Assembly (NCBI GenBank): GCA_005808475.1
Contig: SYLY01000137.1
Coordinates: forward strand, 1 to 64,000
Source of the DNA: Acidobacteriota bacterium
GTDB taxonomy: Bacteria; Acidobacteriota; Terriglobia; Bryobacterales; Bryobacteraceae
DNA length: 64,000 nt
Reading direction: 5' to 3'
Shown: in pieces, positions 1 to 12,209 of the stretch
Layout of the letters: each line of letters starts with the position of its first letter
How positions within the stretch are numbered: the first letter of the stretch is position 1
Notes under the pieces: model-generated
What the model saw: only the letters and a program-made list of their open reading frames with translations
What the model was told of the DNA's origin: nothing
The model's database searches: none
Position numbers and translations under genes: made by a program

Positions 1-775
1 CGTCGTCGCCGATCAGGCCGCGTCCGGGATCCGCCGACAGAGTGGTCTTCCCGGTGCCCGACAGTCCGAAGAACAGCGCCGAATTGCCGTCCGCGCCAAC
101 GTTGGCGGAGCAATGCATGGGGAACACGCCGCGATCGGGCAAAAGATAATTGAGGATCGTGAAGACGCTCTTCTTCAGTTCGCCGGCGTAGAATGTGCCG
201 CAGATCAGCACCACCTTGCGCGTGAAATCGAGCGCGATGCAGGTGGGCGAGTTGGTTCCGTGTTCGGCGGGATCGGCGGACACGTTCGGCGCGAAGACAA
301 GCGTGAAGTCCGGCACGTGGTCATGCAGCGAACCGGCTGGCGGACGCAGGAACAACTGGCGTCCGAACAGGGCGTGCCAGGCCAGTTCGGCGATTACGCG
401 AACCTTCAGACCATACTCGGCGTCGGCGCCCGCGGCCAGATCCTGAACGTACAGTTCCTTGCCGGCGAACGAAGTAACCACGCGGCGGAAGAGAGCGTCG
501 AAACGCTCGGAGGACATCGGCTGATTGACGGCGCCCCAATTGACCGTCGATTCGGTACCCTCGTCGCGGACCACGAACTTGTCGTTCGGAGAGCGCCCGG
601 TGAACTGCCCGGTGCGGACCACCAGCGCTCCGTTGGCGGCGAGTTTGCCTTCGCCGTTCCCGAGGGCGCGTTCCACCAGCCGTTCCGGGCCCCAGTTCCA
701 ATGCGCTTCGCCGAACCGTTCGATACCGTGTCGCGAAAGTCCGTATTTGCTAGGATTTACCCCGGAGTTTCCCAT
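1..775 (-). CDS. pckA: Phosphoenolpyruvate carboxykinase (ATP), partial at the left edge
   Basis: Converts oxaloacetate and ATP to phosphoenolpyruvate, ADP and CO2, the first committed step of gluconeogenesis, in the cytosol. The 258 N-terminal residues are present and the rest lies beyond base 1. Residues about 237-244 read GLSGTGKT, the PEPCK-type P-loop, preceded by ALFF and followed by TTLSADPGRGLIGDD, the diagnostic kinase-1a/2 stretch of the ATP-dependent family. The middle section (TGRSPNDKFVV and the WGAVNQP region) also fits bacterial PckA. The ATG at 775 is chosen because a TATCCT hexamer lies 10 bases upstream and no better start precedes it. It diverges from the small gene starting at 814. 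Confidence 0.93.
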   Translation of the reverse strand, partial: MGNSGVNPSKYGLSRHGIERFGEAHWNWGPERLVERALGNGEGKLAANGALVVRTGQFTGRSPNDKFVVRDEGTESTVNWGAVNQPMSSERFDALFRRVVTSFAGKELYVQDLAAGADAEYGLKVRVIAELAWHALFGRQLFLRPPAGSLHDHVPDFTLVFAPNVSADPAEHGTNSPTCIALDFTRKVVLICGTFYAGELKKSVFTILNYLLPDRGVFPMHCSANVGADGNSALFFGLSGTGKTTLSADPGRGLIGDD

Positions 776-784
776 TCCGGTCCC

Positions 785-790
785 AGGATA
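785..790 (-). promoter_or_regulatory. Putative -10 of pckA (TGGTATCCT)
   Basis: TATCCT preceded by TGn (extended -10). It ends 10 bases before the pckA ATG, so transcription would begin about 3 bases upstream of the start codon. No convincing -35. Confidence 0.4.
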
Positions 791-801
791 CCATGCGGCG
801 A

Positions 802-807
802 TATGAT
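802..807 (+). promoter_or_regulatory. Putative -10 (TATGAT), leaderless spacing
   Basis: TATGAT whose last base is exactly 7 bases before the ATG at 814, so the predicted transcription start coincides with the start codon. It faces the pckA promoter, giving a compact divergent promoter. Confidence 0.45.
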
Positions 808-813
808 GGAAGA

Positions 814-1413
814 ATGATCGCGAGGCGCCGGCTGATCTTGGCTGCTCTGGGTGCGGTGCGCCTGGGCGGCCAAGCGATCGAATTCGAATCGGGTGGGCTG
901 CGCTACCTGACGCTGACGCGAAACGGCGTGACGCTGATGTTCGCGATGCTGCCGGTCCAGATCCGCGAATACACGGTCATGCAGGTGGCGCTCGCCAACG
1001 GATCGCAACGGTCGTGGCAGTTCAAGCCGGATGACTTCAAGTACACGCGATCCGACGGCACGGTACTCACAGGTCTGCGCGCGCGCGACGTGGTGAGCAA
1101 CTTCATGGAACACGGCGGCCGGGACGACGTGATCAAGCTGGTAACCACGTACGAATCCGGGCTCTACGGCATGAAGGGGATCAAGTCGACCAACGGGTAC
1201 GAGGCGCGGCGCCAGAACTACATGGCGATCGTGGATTCGACGAAGCTGAAGGCGGCGGCGGCGGCGTCCGCGATCGTGTTGGCGCCGGTGCGGTTGAAGG
1301 CGGGCGAGTCCACCGACGGGGCGGTTTTCTTCATCAACGGCGGCAAACCGCTGGGACCCGGCACGCTCCGGGTGGAAGCCGGCGGCACGATCTTCACGTT
1401 CGACAAGCCCTGA
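814..1413 (+). CDS. Hypothetical secreted protein
   Basis: About 199 residues, function not recognised. The N-terminus (MIARRRLILAALGAVRLGG) looks like a short Sec signal peptide: basic residues, then a hydrophobic run. The mature part looks beta-rich and domain-like, and has no catalytic motif I can name. The ATG at 814 is preferred over the upstream ATG at 793 because it starts directly at the basic/hydrophobic signal and sits 7 bases after TATGAT. It diverges from pckA. Its TGA stop abuts the stop of the convergent patatin-like gene, forming TGATCA at 1411-1416, so the two genes share no intergenic base. Confidence 0.7.
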   Translation: MIARRRLILAALGAVRLGGQAIEFESGGLRYLTLTRNGVTLMFAMLPVQIREYTVMQVALANGSQRSWQFKPDDFKYTRSDGTVLTGLRARDVVSNFMEHGGRDDVIKLVTTYESGLYGMKGIKSTNGYEARRQNYMAIVDSTKLKAAAAASAIVLAPVRLKAGESTDGAVFFINGGKPLGPGTLRVEAGGTIFTFDKP

Positions 1414-4400
1414 TCACAGGCCGGTGCGCAGGTTTCGCCTGAACCAGTCGGCCGCCCTGGCCCGGCCTTCGTCCTTCACGGCGAGCGGGTTGGGAGTACC
1501 GTCCCTTGCGAGACGAACGCCCTGCGCCGCCAGCAGCCGGTCGTAGGCATCGATGGCGAGCGTTCCCAGCCCCATGGAGCGGAGCTGATTCTGGATGCGC
1601 ATCCAGTGGAAGATCTCGATCTCGAGCTGATCCGCTTTGTCCGGCCGGATTCGGGTAACCGCCATCAGGCCGACGCGGAAGCGGAACTGCTTGCCGCCGA
1701 TCGCCGAGTCGACGCGGACGTACACGCCGACGAGCCGCGACTCCTGCATCGACGGGCGCGCGGCGCGCTCCGTCTCGTACCGCTTCATCTCGACTTCGTT
1801 GGGGCGGAAGTTCTCGTCGAACTCCATGCCGTCGGCGTTGGTCAGATCGAGCTCGCGGCGGGCGAAGCTTTGAAAGCGGGCGCCGTAGGTCTGGCAGCTC
1901 AACGCCCAGGCGACGCGCATCATGCCCGATCCAGTCCAGTGACGGAACAGGTTCATCCAGCCGCGATTGTCGGGGTGAGCCGATTCCTCCTCGAAGTTGA
2001 GGTCGACGTAGACGTTCTCCATCAACTGAATCAGCGATTGGCAGAGATAGAACGCTTCCCGAACCTCGCGCTCGTTGGTCGGCAGCCACTGGTTGGAGCC
2101 TGACCGCGGCGACACGGCGGCGCCGTCCACCAGATCCTGCCACGCGGGGAAGATCTGGGCGTCCAGGAATCCGAGGTGGCGGCTCCCGCGAATCGTTTCC
2201 CACACGCGGACCAGTTCGGCGGTGTGACGGGTGAAGTTGATCGCGGACTTCGAAGGTGCGAACCAGACGCGATTCAACGCGAGCAGGAGCGGCTCCAGGT
2301 AACGGCGATCCTGGCTGACGATCTGCCAATTGCGCTCGGCGAGCCGCCAGTCGGCGACGGCGGTCTCGAGCGCCTCCAGCGCGACGTGCTCGCCCAGTTT
2401 GCGATAGCTTTCGAACTGTTCCTCGCTGAAGAACTGATCGGCGGTGGTTTCGTGAGGGAAGTCCGGCGCCTTGCTCGCGTATTGGAGCACATCCGGCGTT
2501 TCGTCGCCGGTGAGCGACGATTTCAGGTACAGCAGAATGCCTTCCGGTCCATCCGGATATTTGATGCGGCCGACGGCGCAGTGAACCTTGCCGAAGCGGC
2601 CTTGACCCCGGTCGGCGATGCGCGCCGGATCGATGACGATCTCCACGTTGAAATCCAGGCGGCAAATGCGGATCAGGTTGCCCAGCGCGCCGAACTTGTA
2701 GCCGCCATCGCATTCGCCGTCGCCAACGATTACGAGCCGGCAACCGCGGCGGATCAGTTCGTAGGCGCCGAGATTCTCGAAGTGGCCGCCGTCGGACAGG
2801 TACAGAAACTCGTCGTTGTTGGTCGCGGCGGCGAACATCTCCTTCAGTAGATAGAAGAATCCGAAGGGCGGAGCGGACCGGTCGCAACCGTGCTTGGGAT
2901 GCTGCGACCACCAGCCGAGCCGCACGTTGAACACCGTCATCAGAAACGCGAGCATGGGCGAAGTGAAGTGGCCCATGTTGGGACTGGCGGCGGCGCCGGA
3001 GATCGCCACGGCGGTTCCCAGTTTCACTGTCGCCGGCGGAATGTAGTTGTATCCTTCCGCCTTGCAGTATCCGGTGGTGGCCGATCCGCAGAACTTCGGC
3101 GTGATGACGAACGAATCCGCCTTGCGGTCCTGCACTGCCAGATCGGTGGGCTTGGGGAGATTCAGCGACGTGTTGACGATGTGGAACGGGCCGCGATATT
3201 TCGTGCCAGGGAGGATCTCGCCGATATCGAAGTCGTCCGCGAAGTCGAGGCCGGTGAGCCGGTCCTGCTTGTCGCGCGGGCGCGCCGCGCCCATGTAGCA
3301 CCGGACCAGACGGTTCCGGTAGAAGTGGTTCAACGAGAACTCGTTGACGTCGAAACGCCAGCCGAACACGCCGACCGCCGCTACAAACACGCCGAACAGC
3401 GTCCAAAGGCCGGCGCCGCCGCGGAGGCAAAACGTGTCCGCGACGAAGGCGATCGCCTTGGCATCGACGATGGCGACGCCGCAGAGCATCCCCACCACGA
3501 AGATCGCGGCAACCGCCGCACCGGCCGTGGCGAGCCAGCCTTCGCCCTCGTCGGCCTTGTCGCGTTCGCCCGTGAATCCGGTGGCGAACTTGTAGGCCGC
3601 CGCTCCCGTGGCCGCCCACGACACCACCGCCGCGGCCAGTCCGCGGAAACCCCCGAACTGGCTCCAGAGCACGGGCACGTAGATAGCGATGGCGGATAGC
3701 AGCGCCCACACGATCGAGATGGTGGCGAGCATCGCGCCGACGCGGCTCCACCACTCGCGGCGCGCGTCCTCGAGCTCGCGGCCCATCAATCCGATCATCA
3801 TCATCACCAGGACGCCGGAGGAGAGTTGCATCAGCGCGGGCAACACCACCACCGCTTCGTTCACGTCGAACGAGCCGCTCACGATGAAGGCGGTTCGAAC
3901 GGAAAGCCAGGACGCGGCGCCGCCACAGATCCCGGCGACCAGCGCGGCGATCAGCGCCTGCCGCCAGACCGGAACCTTGTGCGACACCGAGCAAAACACG
4001 AGCACCACGGCCGACAGGGCGAAAACGCCGAACACGATCCAGCGTATGGTGGAACCGGTCTGCATCATCCACTCGCGGAAGTTCCAGTAACAGGCCGAAA
4101 CCACCACGGTGAGCACGCTGACCGGCAGCGCGTATCCGAGGAACACCTGCCACGGCCCAGCGCTCTTTTCGCCGCCCACGCGGCGCAGACACACGCCGGC
4201 GAAGATCGACGCGCCACAGAACAAGGCGCAGCAGGCCCAAAGGACGGCGTCCGGGCGGAGGAACGATTCGGGCCAGGTGAAAAGCGCCTGGCGTGCGATC
4301 GCGGGCAGCAACAGCGCCGCCGCCAGGAACGCGAAGACGATGCCCTGGTTGAGCAGCATGTTGCGCACCAGGATCGCGAGCATGGTGAGCGTGTCCACCG

Positions 4401-4791
4401 ACAACAGTCCGCCTTGGGGCGTCAGGTACCGGCTATAGCGGCGCAGGTGGCGGAATGCCGGGTTCTCAGTGCCGTCGGCGAGCCACGGCTGGATGGACAG
4501 TCCTTCTTTCTTGCAGGCCGCGAACCAACTGCCGATGTAGCCGCCGCCCGAAACGGTGGACAAATAATCGGCGTGTTTCAAAAGGCCGATGGCGTCCAGC
4601 GCCTGGAGGACGCCGAGATTGAAGGACGCGCTGCGGATGCCTCCTCCGGACAGGCACACGCCCATGTAGAGCGCGCCGGGCTTCGGTTCGCCGTCGAGCA
4701 GACGGTTGCCATCCACGCCGAGCAGGCGGCGCTCTTCGGTGACAACACTCCTCCAATCGCTCACCCAGCCGGGCCGGCAATCGTCAGGCAT
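1414..4791 (-). CDS. Membrane-embedded patatin-like phospholipase family protein
   Basis: Predicted lipid acyl hydrolase of about 1125 residues. Near the N-terminus it has the glycine-rich oxyanion segment LSGGGIRSASFNLG (about 48-60) and the nucleophile elbow STVSGGGYIG (Ser near 81). The second half of the Ser-Asp dyad appears far downstream as SDGGHFENLG (about 665), followed by LVIVGDGECD. Between them, residues about 125-480 hold many hydrophobic helices, so the two catalytic halves are split by a polytopic membrane region, much longer than a soluble patatin. The start at 4791 is set by a near-perfect Shine-Dalgarno AGGAGG six bases upstream; a GTG at 4809 is possible but has no such site. 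It diverges from the cytochrome-domain gene. Confidence 0.85.
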   Translation of the reverse strand: MPDDCRPGWVSDWRSVVTEERRLLGVDGNRLLDGEPKPGALYMGVCLSGGGIRSASFNLGVLQALDAIGLLKHADYLSTVSGGGYIGSWFAACKKEGLSIQPWLADGTENPAFRHLRRYSRYLTPQGGLLSVDTLTMLAILVRNMLLNQGIVFAFLAAALLLPAIARQALFTWPESFLRPDAVLWACCALFCGASIFAGVCLRRVGGEKSAGPWQVFLGYALPVSVLTVVVSACYWNFREWMMQTGSTIRWIVFGVFALSAVVLVFCSVSHKVPVWRQALIAALVAGICGGAASWLSVRTAFIVSGSFDVNEAVVVLPALMQLSSGVLVMMMIGLMGRELEDARREWWSRVGAMLATISIVWALLSAIAIYVPVLWSQFGGFRGLAAAVVSWAATGAAAYKFATGFTGERDKADEGEGWLATAGAAVAAIFVVGMLCGVAIVDAKAIAFVADTFCLRGGAGLWTLFGVFVAAVGVFGWRFDVNEFSLNHFYRNRLVRCYMGAARPRDKQDRLTGLDFADDFDIGEILPGTKYRGPFHIVNTSLNLPKPTDLAVQDRKADSFVITPKFCGSATTGYCKAEGYNYIPPATVKLGTAVAISGAAASPNMGHFTSPMLAFLMTVFNVRLGWWSQHPKHGCDRSAPPFGFFYLLKEMFAAATNNDEFLYLSDGGHFENLGAYELIRRGCRLVIVGDGECDGGYKFGALGNLIRICRLDFNVEIVIDPARIADRGQGRFGKVHCAVGRIKYPDGPEGILLYLKSSLTGDETPDVLQYASKAPDFPHETTADQFFSEEQFESYRKLGEHVALEALETAVADWRLAERNWQIVSQDRRYLEPLLLALNRVWFAPSKSAINFTRHTAELVRVWETIRGSRHLGFLDAQIFPAWQDLVDGAAVSPRSGSNQWLPTNEREVREAFYLCQSLIQLMENVYVDLNFEEESAHPDNRGWMNLFRHWTGSGMMRVAWALSCQTYGARFQSFARRELDLTNADGMEFDENFRPNEVEMKRYETERAARPSMQESRLVGVYVRVDSAIGGKQFRFRVGLMAVTRIRPDKADQLEIEIFHWMRIQNQLRSMGLGTLAIDAYDRLLAAQGVRLARDGTPNPLAVKDEGRARAADWFRRNLRTGL

Positions 4792-4810
4792 GCGATCCTC
4801 CTGGTCCACT

Positions 4811-4816
4811 TATAAT
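4811..4816 (+). promoter_or_regulatory. Consensus -10 (TATAAT) ahead of the DUF1549/1553 gene
   Basis: A perfect TATAAT ending 12 bases before the ATG at 4828. Predicted leader of about 5 bases with no ribosome-binding site. It lies between two divergent genes only 36 bases apart (4791 and 4828). Confidence 0.5.
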
Positions 4817-4827
4817 GACAGCAATCC

Positions 4828-7748
<2,921 letters not shown>

Positions 7749-7752
<4 letters not shown>

Positions 7753-9176
7753 ACCCTCTCTCTCTCACGCGGCGCCACTTCTTCTCGCGGGCGTCGGCCG
7801 GCATCGGCGTGCCGGCGCTGGCGGGGCTGCTGCGAGCGGCTCCGAAGGCGCATCCAGCGCTGCCCGGATTTCCGAATCGCCAGCCCAAGGCGAAGGCGGT
7901 GATCTATCTGCATCAATCGGGAGCGCCTTCGCAATTGGATCTTTTCGACCCGAAGCCCGGCTTGGCGGAGCGCTTCGGCCAGGAGCTTCCCGATTCGATC
8001 CGGCGCGGACAGCGGCTGACGGGGATGACGTCGAAGCAGAAGGCGTTTCCGGTGGCGCCCAGTCGATACTCGTTCGCCCGGCATGGGCGCGGCGGAACGT
8101 GGATCTCCGAACTGCTGCCGCGCACGGCGTCGGTGGCGGACGAGATCTGCGTGATCAAGAGCCTGTACACCGAAGCCATCAATCACGATCCGGCGATCAC
8201 GTTCATGCAGACGGGCAGCCAACTCGCCGGCCGGCCGTCGATGGGCGCCTGGCTGAGCTACGGGCTCGGCAGCGAGAGCGACAACCTGCCGGCGTTCATC
8301 GTGATGATCTCGCGCGGATCGGGCCGCCCGTTCGATCAGCCGCTCTACGACCGGTTGTGGGGCTCGGGCTTCCTTCCCTCGAAGTATCAGGGCGTGAAGT
8401 TCCGCTCCGATGGCGGCGATCCGGTGCTGTACCTGTCGAACCCGAACGGCATCGACGGCAAGACGCGCCGCTCCATGCTGGACGATATCTCGGAGTTGAA
8501 CAAGCTGAACCACGCCGCCTATGCCGATCCCGAGATCGAGACGCGCATCGCGCAATACGAGATGGCGTATCGCATGCAGGCGTCGGTTCCGGAGTTGACC
8601 GATCTTTCCAAGGAACCCGCATCCACCTTCGACATGTATGGGCCGGATTCGCGCAAGCCAGGAACGTACGCGGCCAATTGCATTCTGGCGCGGCGGCTGG
8701 TGGAGCGCGGCGTGCGATTCGTGCAGCTCTATCACATGGGTTGGGACCATCACGAGTCGGTGCCGCGGCAACTGCCTCCACAATGCCGCGACACCGATCA
8801 TCCGTCGGCGGCGCTGGTGCGCGACCTGAAGTCGCGCGGACTGCTCGATTCGACGCTGGTGGTATGGGGCGGCGAGTTCGGGCGCACCGTGTACTGCCAG
8901 GGGAACCTGACGCGCGATACCTACGGGCGCGATCATCATCCGCGCTGCTTCTCGTCGTGGTTGGCGGGAGGCGGCTTCCGCGGCGGCATGTCGTACGGCG
9001 AGACGGACGACTTCTCCTACAACATCGCGGACAAGGCGGTTCACGTCCACGATCTCCATGCCACGATGCTGCATTGCCTGGGAATCGAACACACGAAACT
9101 GACGTATCGGTATCAAGGGCGCGATTTCCGCCTGACGGACGTCCATGGAGAGGTCGTGAAGGAGCTGCTGGCATGA
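7749..9176 (+). CDS. DUF1501 family protein, Tat signal
   Basis: 475 residues, the usual partner of DUF1553 proteins. The N-terminus carries a twin-arginine signal (LTRRHFFSRASAGIG), implying export of a folded and perhaps metal-bound protein. Family hallmarks include IYLHQSGAPSQLDLFDPKP near the start, GTWISELLP, and the C-terminal VVWGGEFGRT (about 370-380) with DHHPRCF and HDLHATMLH. The fold is alkaline-phosphatase/sulfatase-like in annotation, but the substrate is unknown. The start is fixed by the ATGA overlap with the upstream gene. It overlaps the next gene in the same way. Confidence 0.9.
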
Positions 9177-10330
9177 ACCGGCGCGAGCATTTGCAAGGAT
9201 TGGCGGGATTCCTCGCCGGATCGCCGGTCGCGGCGGGGTGGCAGGATCCGGGCCGCGCGTTGTCGATCGGCGACATGATCAACGTGTTCGACTTCGACAC
9301 GGCGTGCCGCCACCGCGTCGCGCGCGACGCCTACGACTACATCTCGGGCGGCGCGGAGGACGAATTCACGCTGAGGCGCAACCGGTCGGCGTTCGGCAGG
9401 ATCACGTTCCGGCCTCGGATGCTGGTGGACGTGAGCCGGCTCGACATGTCGATCGAGTTGTTCGGAACCGAGAGCGAGATGCCGGTCTTCGTGGCGCCTA
9501 CCGGCTCGCATGGACGCGCGCATCCGGAAGGCGAGCCCGCCACCGCCCGAGGCGCGGGCGCCGCCAAGACGATCATGGCGGTGAGTTCGTCCAGCAGCTT
9601 TCCCATCGAACAGATCGCCAAGGCGGCCACCGGTCCGCTGTGGTTCCAACTCTACGCCGGGCCCGACGCCGAAGGGACGCGCGAACGCGTGGCGCGCGCG
9701 GTGGGCTCCGGCTGCAAGGCTGTCCTGTTCACCGTGGATGCGCCGTACTTTCCCCACCGCGAACGCGACCTGCGAAACCGGCTGATCCGCCCCGAGGTGC
9801 AGCGCGAACTCGCCGGGCGCCGCCGCCGGCCCGATGAGCCGGACAACACCAGGTACGGCCTGCCGCAACGATTCACCGCGACGCTGACGTGGAGCTTCCT
9901 GAGACAGGTGGCCGGGTACGCGAAGGTCCCCGTGCTGGCGAAGGGCATCCTCACGCCGGCGGACGCGAATCTGGCGGTCGAGAACGGTGCGGCGGGGATC
10001 GTGGTGTCGAACCACGGCGGGCGTTATCTCGACGGCGCTCCGTCGACCATCGAGATGCTGCCGTCGATCGTGGAGACGGTGAACGGCCGCGTTCCGGTGC
10101 TGATGGATGGAGGCATCCGCCGCGGGACCGACGTGCTGAAGGCGCTCGCGTCAGGGGCCAGGGCGGTGTTCGTGGGGCGGCCACCGCTATGGGGATTGGG
10201 CGCGTTCGGAACTCCGGGCGTCACGCGGGTGCTGACGCTGCTGCAAGCCGAACTGGCGCTCGCGATGGGACTGGCGGGGGTTCCGAATCTCGCCGCCATC
10301 AAACGCGATCTGATTGCCGTCGACCGCTGA
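9173..10330 (+). CDS. FMN-dependent alpha-hydroxy-acid oxidase/dehydrogenase
   Basis: 385 residues. FMN enzymes of this family (glycolate or lactate oxidases, L-lactate dehydrogenase) oxidise (S)-2-hydroxy acids to 2-oxo acids. The TIM barrel starts with AYDYISGGAEDEFTLRRN and continues with the FMN-binding WFQLYA and LFTVDAP strands. The active-site loop is SNHGGRYLDG (catalytic His about 280); most relatives have SNHGAR or SNHGGRQ. It is followed by VLMDGGIRRGTDVLKAL and VFVGRP for the FMN phosphate. The N-terminus (NRREHLQGLAGFLAGSPVAAG) resembles a Tat-like leader, so export is possible. The ATGA overlap with the DUF1501 gene makes this the third member of a coupled operon. Confidence 0.88.
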   Translation: MNRREHLQGLAGFLAGSPVAAGWQDPGRALSIGDMINVFDFDTACRHRVARDAYDYISGGAEDEFTLRRNRSAFGRITFRPRMLVDVSRLDMSIELFGTESEMPVFVAPTGSHGRAHPEGEPATARGAGAAKTIMAVSSSSSFPIEQIAKAATGPLWFQLYAGPDAEGTRERVARAVGSGCKAVLFTVDAPYFPHRERDLRNRLIRPEVQRELAGRRRRPDEPDNTRYGLPQRFTATLTWSFLRQVAGYAKVPVLAKGILTPADANLAVENGAAGIVVSNHGGRYLDGAPSTIEMLPSIVETVNGRVPVLMDGGIRRGTDVLKALASGARAVFVGRPPLWGLGAFGTPGVTRVLTLLQAELALAMGLAGVPNLAAIKRDLIAVDR

Positions 10331-10332
10331 AA

Positions 10333-12189
10333 TCAGCGCCTGCCGGGGTTCAGCGCCTTCAACACGTTGCGCACATCGGGATCGCCGGGCGCGATCGTGC
10401 CCAGGAACTCGAACCGCTTGCGGGCCTCCTGAATGTTCTTCACGTAGAGGTGCGAGTAGGCCAGGTTCTTCAAGCCGAGGTAATATTGCGGATCCACTTC
10501 GACGGCCTTCTGGAAGTACTTCAGCGCGTCTTCGTGCTTGGTTTCCTTGGTGCGAATCAGGCCCATCTCGAGGTAGGAGCGCTTTTCCTCGTCGGGAGTA
10601 AGGCCCATCTTCAGCCCCTTTTCGAAATCCGCGATGGCCTCTTCCGGCTTGCCCAGCGCGCGATTCACCAGGCCGCGATAGAAGTAGCTCAACGAGCCGG
10701 CGGGCTCCATCGCGATCGCCTTGTTCAGCAGCGTCAAGGCCTCGGCGTCCTGCTTCTTCGAGTGGAGCACCTCGGCCAGATTCCGGTAGGCGGGCATGAA
10801 GCGCGGCTCGAGCGACAAGGCCGTGCGGAGATGCGACTCCGCCGCGTCCAGGTTCTTCGCGCGAAGATGCGCCAGCCCCACCACCGTATTGGCCAGCCGG
10901 TTGTCCTTGGTGACGGCGAGCGTGTGGCCGAACAGCGTGGTGTCGTCGGCCCAGAGCGCGGTTTGGGCGTACGCCTTGTAGCCCAGCAGCGCGAACACCG
11001 CGACAGCGGCCGCGCGGAGCATCGGCGTCCGCCACGCCACTTCGCCGAGCCAGTCGCGCAGACCCCACGCGGCGATCCAGAAGATCCCGATCAGCGAGAC
11101 GTAGGTGTAGCGGTCGGCATGAGCTTGAATGCCGACCTGGACGAAGCCGGCCATTGGCGCGAGAACCAGTAGATACCAGAACCAGCCCGCCGCGATGTAG
11201 GGCTCGCTCGCGATGCGCCGGATGGCGAACACCGTCGCCACGACGAGTACCGCGGCCGACGCTCCCACGGCGATCCACGGAATCGCCGGAGGGAACGGGT
11301 ACAGGGGACACAGCGGCGACGGCAGCACCATCTGCAGCAGATAAGTTCCGTAGGAGACGACGGCGTTCGCCAGGCGGCGGTCGAGGCTCACGTCGAATAG
11401 CGCGGCAGTGGCGCCGAGATTCCGCTGCACGATGTAGGTGGTGACGGCGACGCCCACCGCCATCGCGAAGAATAGCGACTTCTCCACCACGAGCCTGCCC
11501 AAATCGGCGAGACGCGTCAGGCGCCCGAGCGGCCACAGGTCGAACACCAGGAACGTCAGTGGCAGCACGATCGCGGTGGGCTTGCTCATCATCGCCAGCG
11601 CGCCGAGCGCGTGCGCCGCGATCTTCCACCGCGCGCCCCGGTCTTCCTTGATCCCGCGAGTCCACGCAAGCGCCGAGGCGAGCCAGAAGAACGTGGCGAG
11701 AAGATCCTTGCGATCGGAGAGCCACGCCACCGGCTCCACGTGCAGCGGATGGATCGCGAATAGCATCGCCACCGCACCGCTACGCCAGAAGGCTCCGGTG
11801 AGGTATCGCAGCAACGTGAACAGCAGAATCGAATTGAAGGCGTGGAGCCAGCCGTTCATGCCGTGCATCGCGCCGGGATCGTCGCCGAAGAGCGATACGT
11901 CCAGCATGTGCGATAGCCAAGTGACCGGATGCCAGTTGGCGGTGTACGGAGTGGTGAAGGCGAATTTCACGCCCTCCCAACTGAGACCGTTCATGACGGC
12001 CGGGTTGTCGGCGACATAATCGTGGTCGTCGAAATTGATGTAGCCATGGGCCGCTGTTTGCGAAAAGACGAGCCAAACCGCGATGGCGAGAGCCGCGGCC
12101 GCGGCGAATTCCGGAAGGTGGCGCTGGAAGAACGAATCCTGCTGTAGTGGTGAGTGCTGCCGCTGATCTCGCGGTTTGCCTTTGGCCAT
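10333..12189 (-). CDS. Polytopic membrane protein with C-terminal TPR repeats (TMTC/PMT-like)
   Basis: 618 residues. After a cytoplasmic head there are about ten hydrophobic helices (30-390). The first periplasmic loop holds an acidic motif, NFDDHDYVADNPAV, followed by NWHPVTWLSHMLD; this arrangement is shared with TMTC-type and protein O-mannosyltransferase-like GT-C proteins, which use lipid-linked sugars. The last 220 residues are TPR repeats (AESHLRTALSLEPRFMPAYR and LKYFQKAVEVDPQYYLGLKN). A glycosyltransferase role is inferred from the layout only. It converges with the hydroxy-acid oxidase (two bases between stops) and diverges from the debranching enzyme. Confidence 0.75.
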   Translation of the reverse strand: MAKGKPRDQRQHSPLQQDSFFQRHLPEFAAAAALAIAVWLVFSQTAAHGYINFDDHDYVADNPAVMNGLSWEGVKFAFTTPYTANWHPVTWLSHMLDVSLFGDDPGAMHGMNGWLHAFNSILLFTLLRYLTGAFWRSGAVAMLFAIHPLHVEPVAWLSDRKDLLATFFWLASALAWTRGIKEDRGARWKIAAHALGALAMMSKPTAIVLPLTFLVFDLWPLGRLTRLADLGRLVVEKSLFFAMAVGVAVTTYIVQRNLGATAALFDVSLDRRLANAVVSYGTYLLQMVLPSPLCPLYPFPPAIPWIAVGASAAVLVVATVFAIRRIASEPYIAAGWFWYLLVLAPMAGFVQVGIQAHADRYTYVSLIGIFWIAAWGLRDWLGEVAWRTPMLRAAAVAVFALLGYKAYAQTALWADDTTLFGHTLAVTKDNRLANTVVGLAHLRAKNLDAAESHLRTALSLEPRFMPAYRNLAEVLHSKKQDAEALTLLNKAIAMEPAGSLSYFYRGLVNRALGKPEEAIADFEKGLKMGLTPDEEKRSYLEMGLIRTKETKHEDALKYFQKAVEVDPQYYLGLKNLAYSHLYVKNIQEARKRFEFLGTIAPGDPDVRNVLKALNPGRR

Positions 12190-12209
12190 TCCTACCAGGA
12201 TGGCAGAAT

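Noticed and set aside
1394-4240. Long minus-strand open frame of over 900 codons inside the patatin-like gene
   Set aside because: It is a shadow: arginine-rich, no domains, and it overlaps a gene with clear catalytic motifs and a Shine-Dalgarno site.
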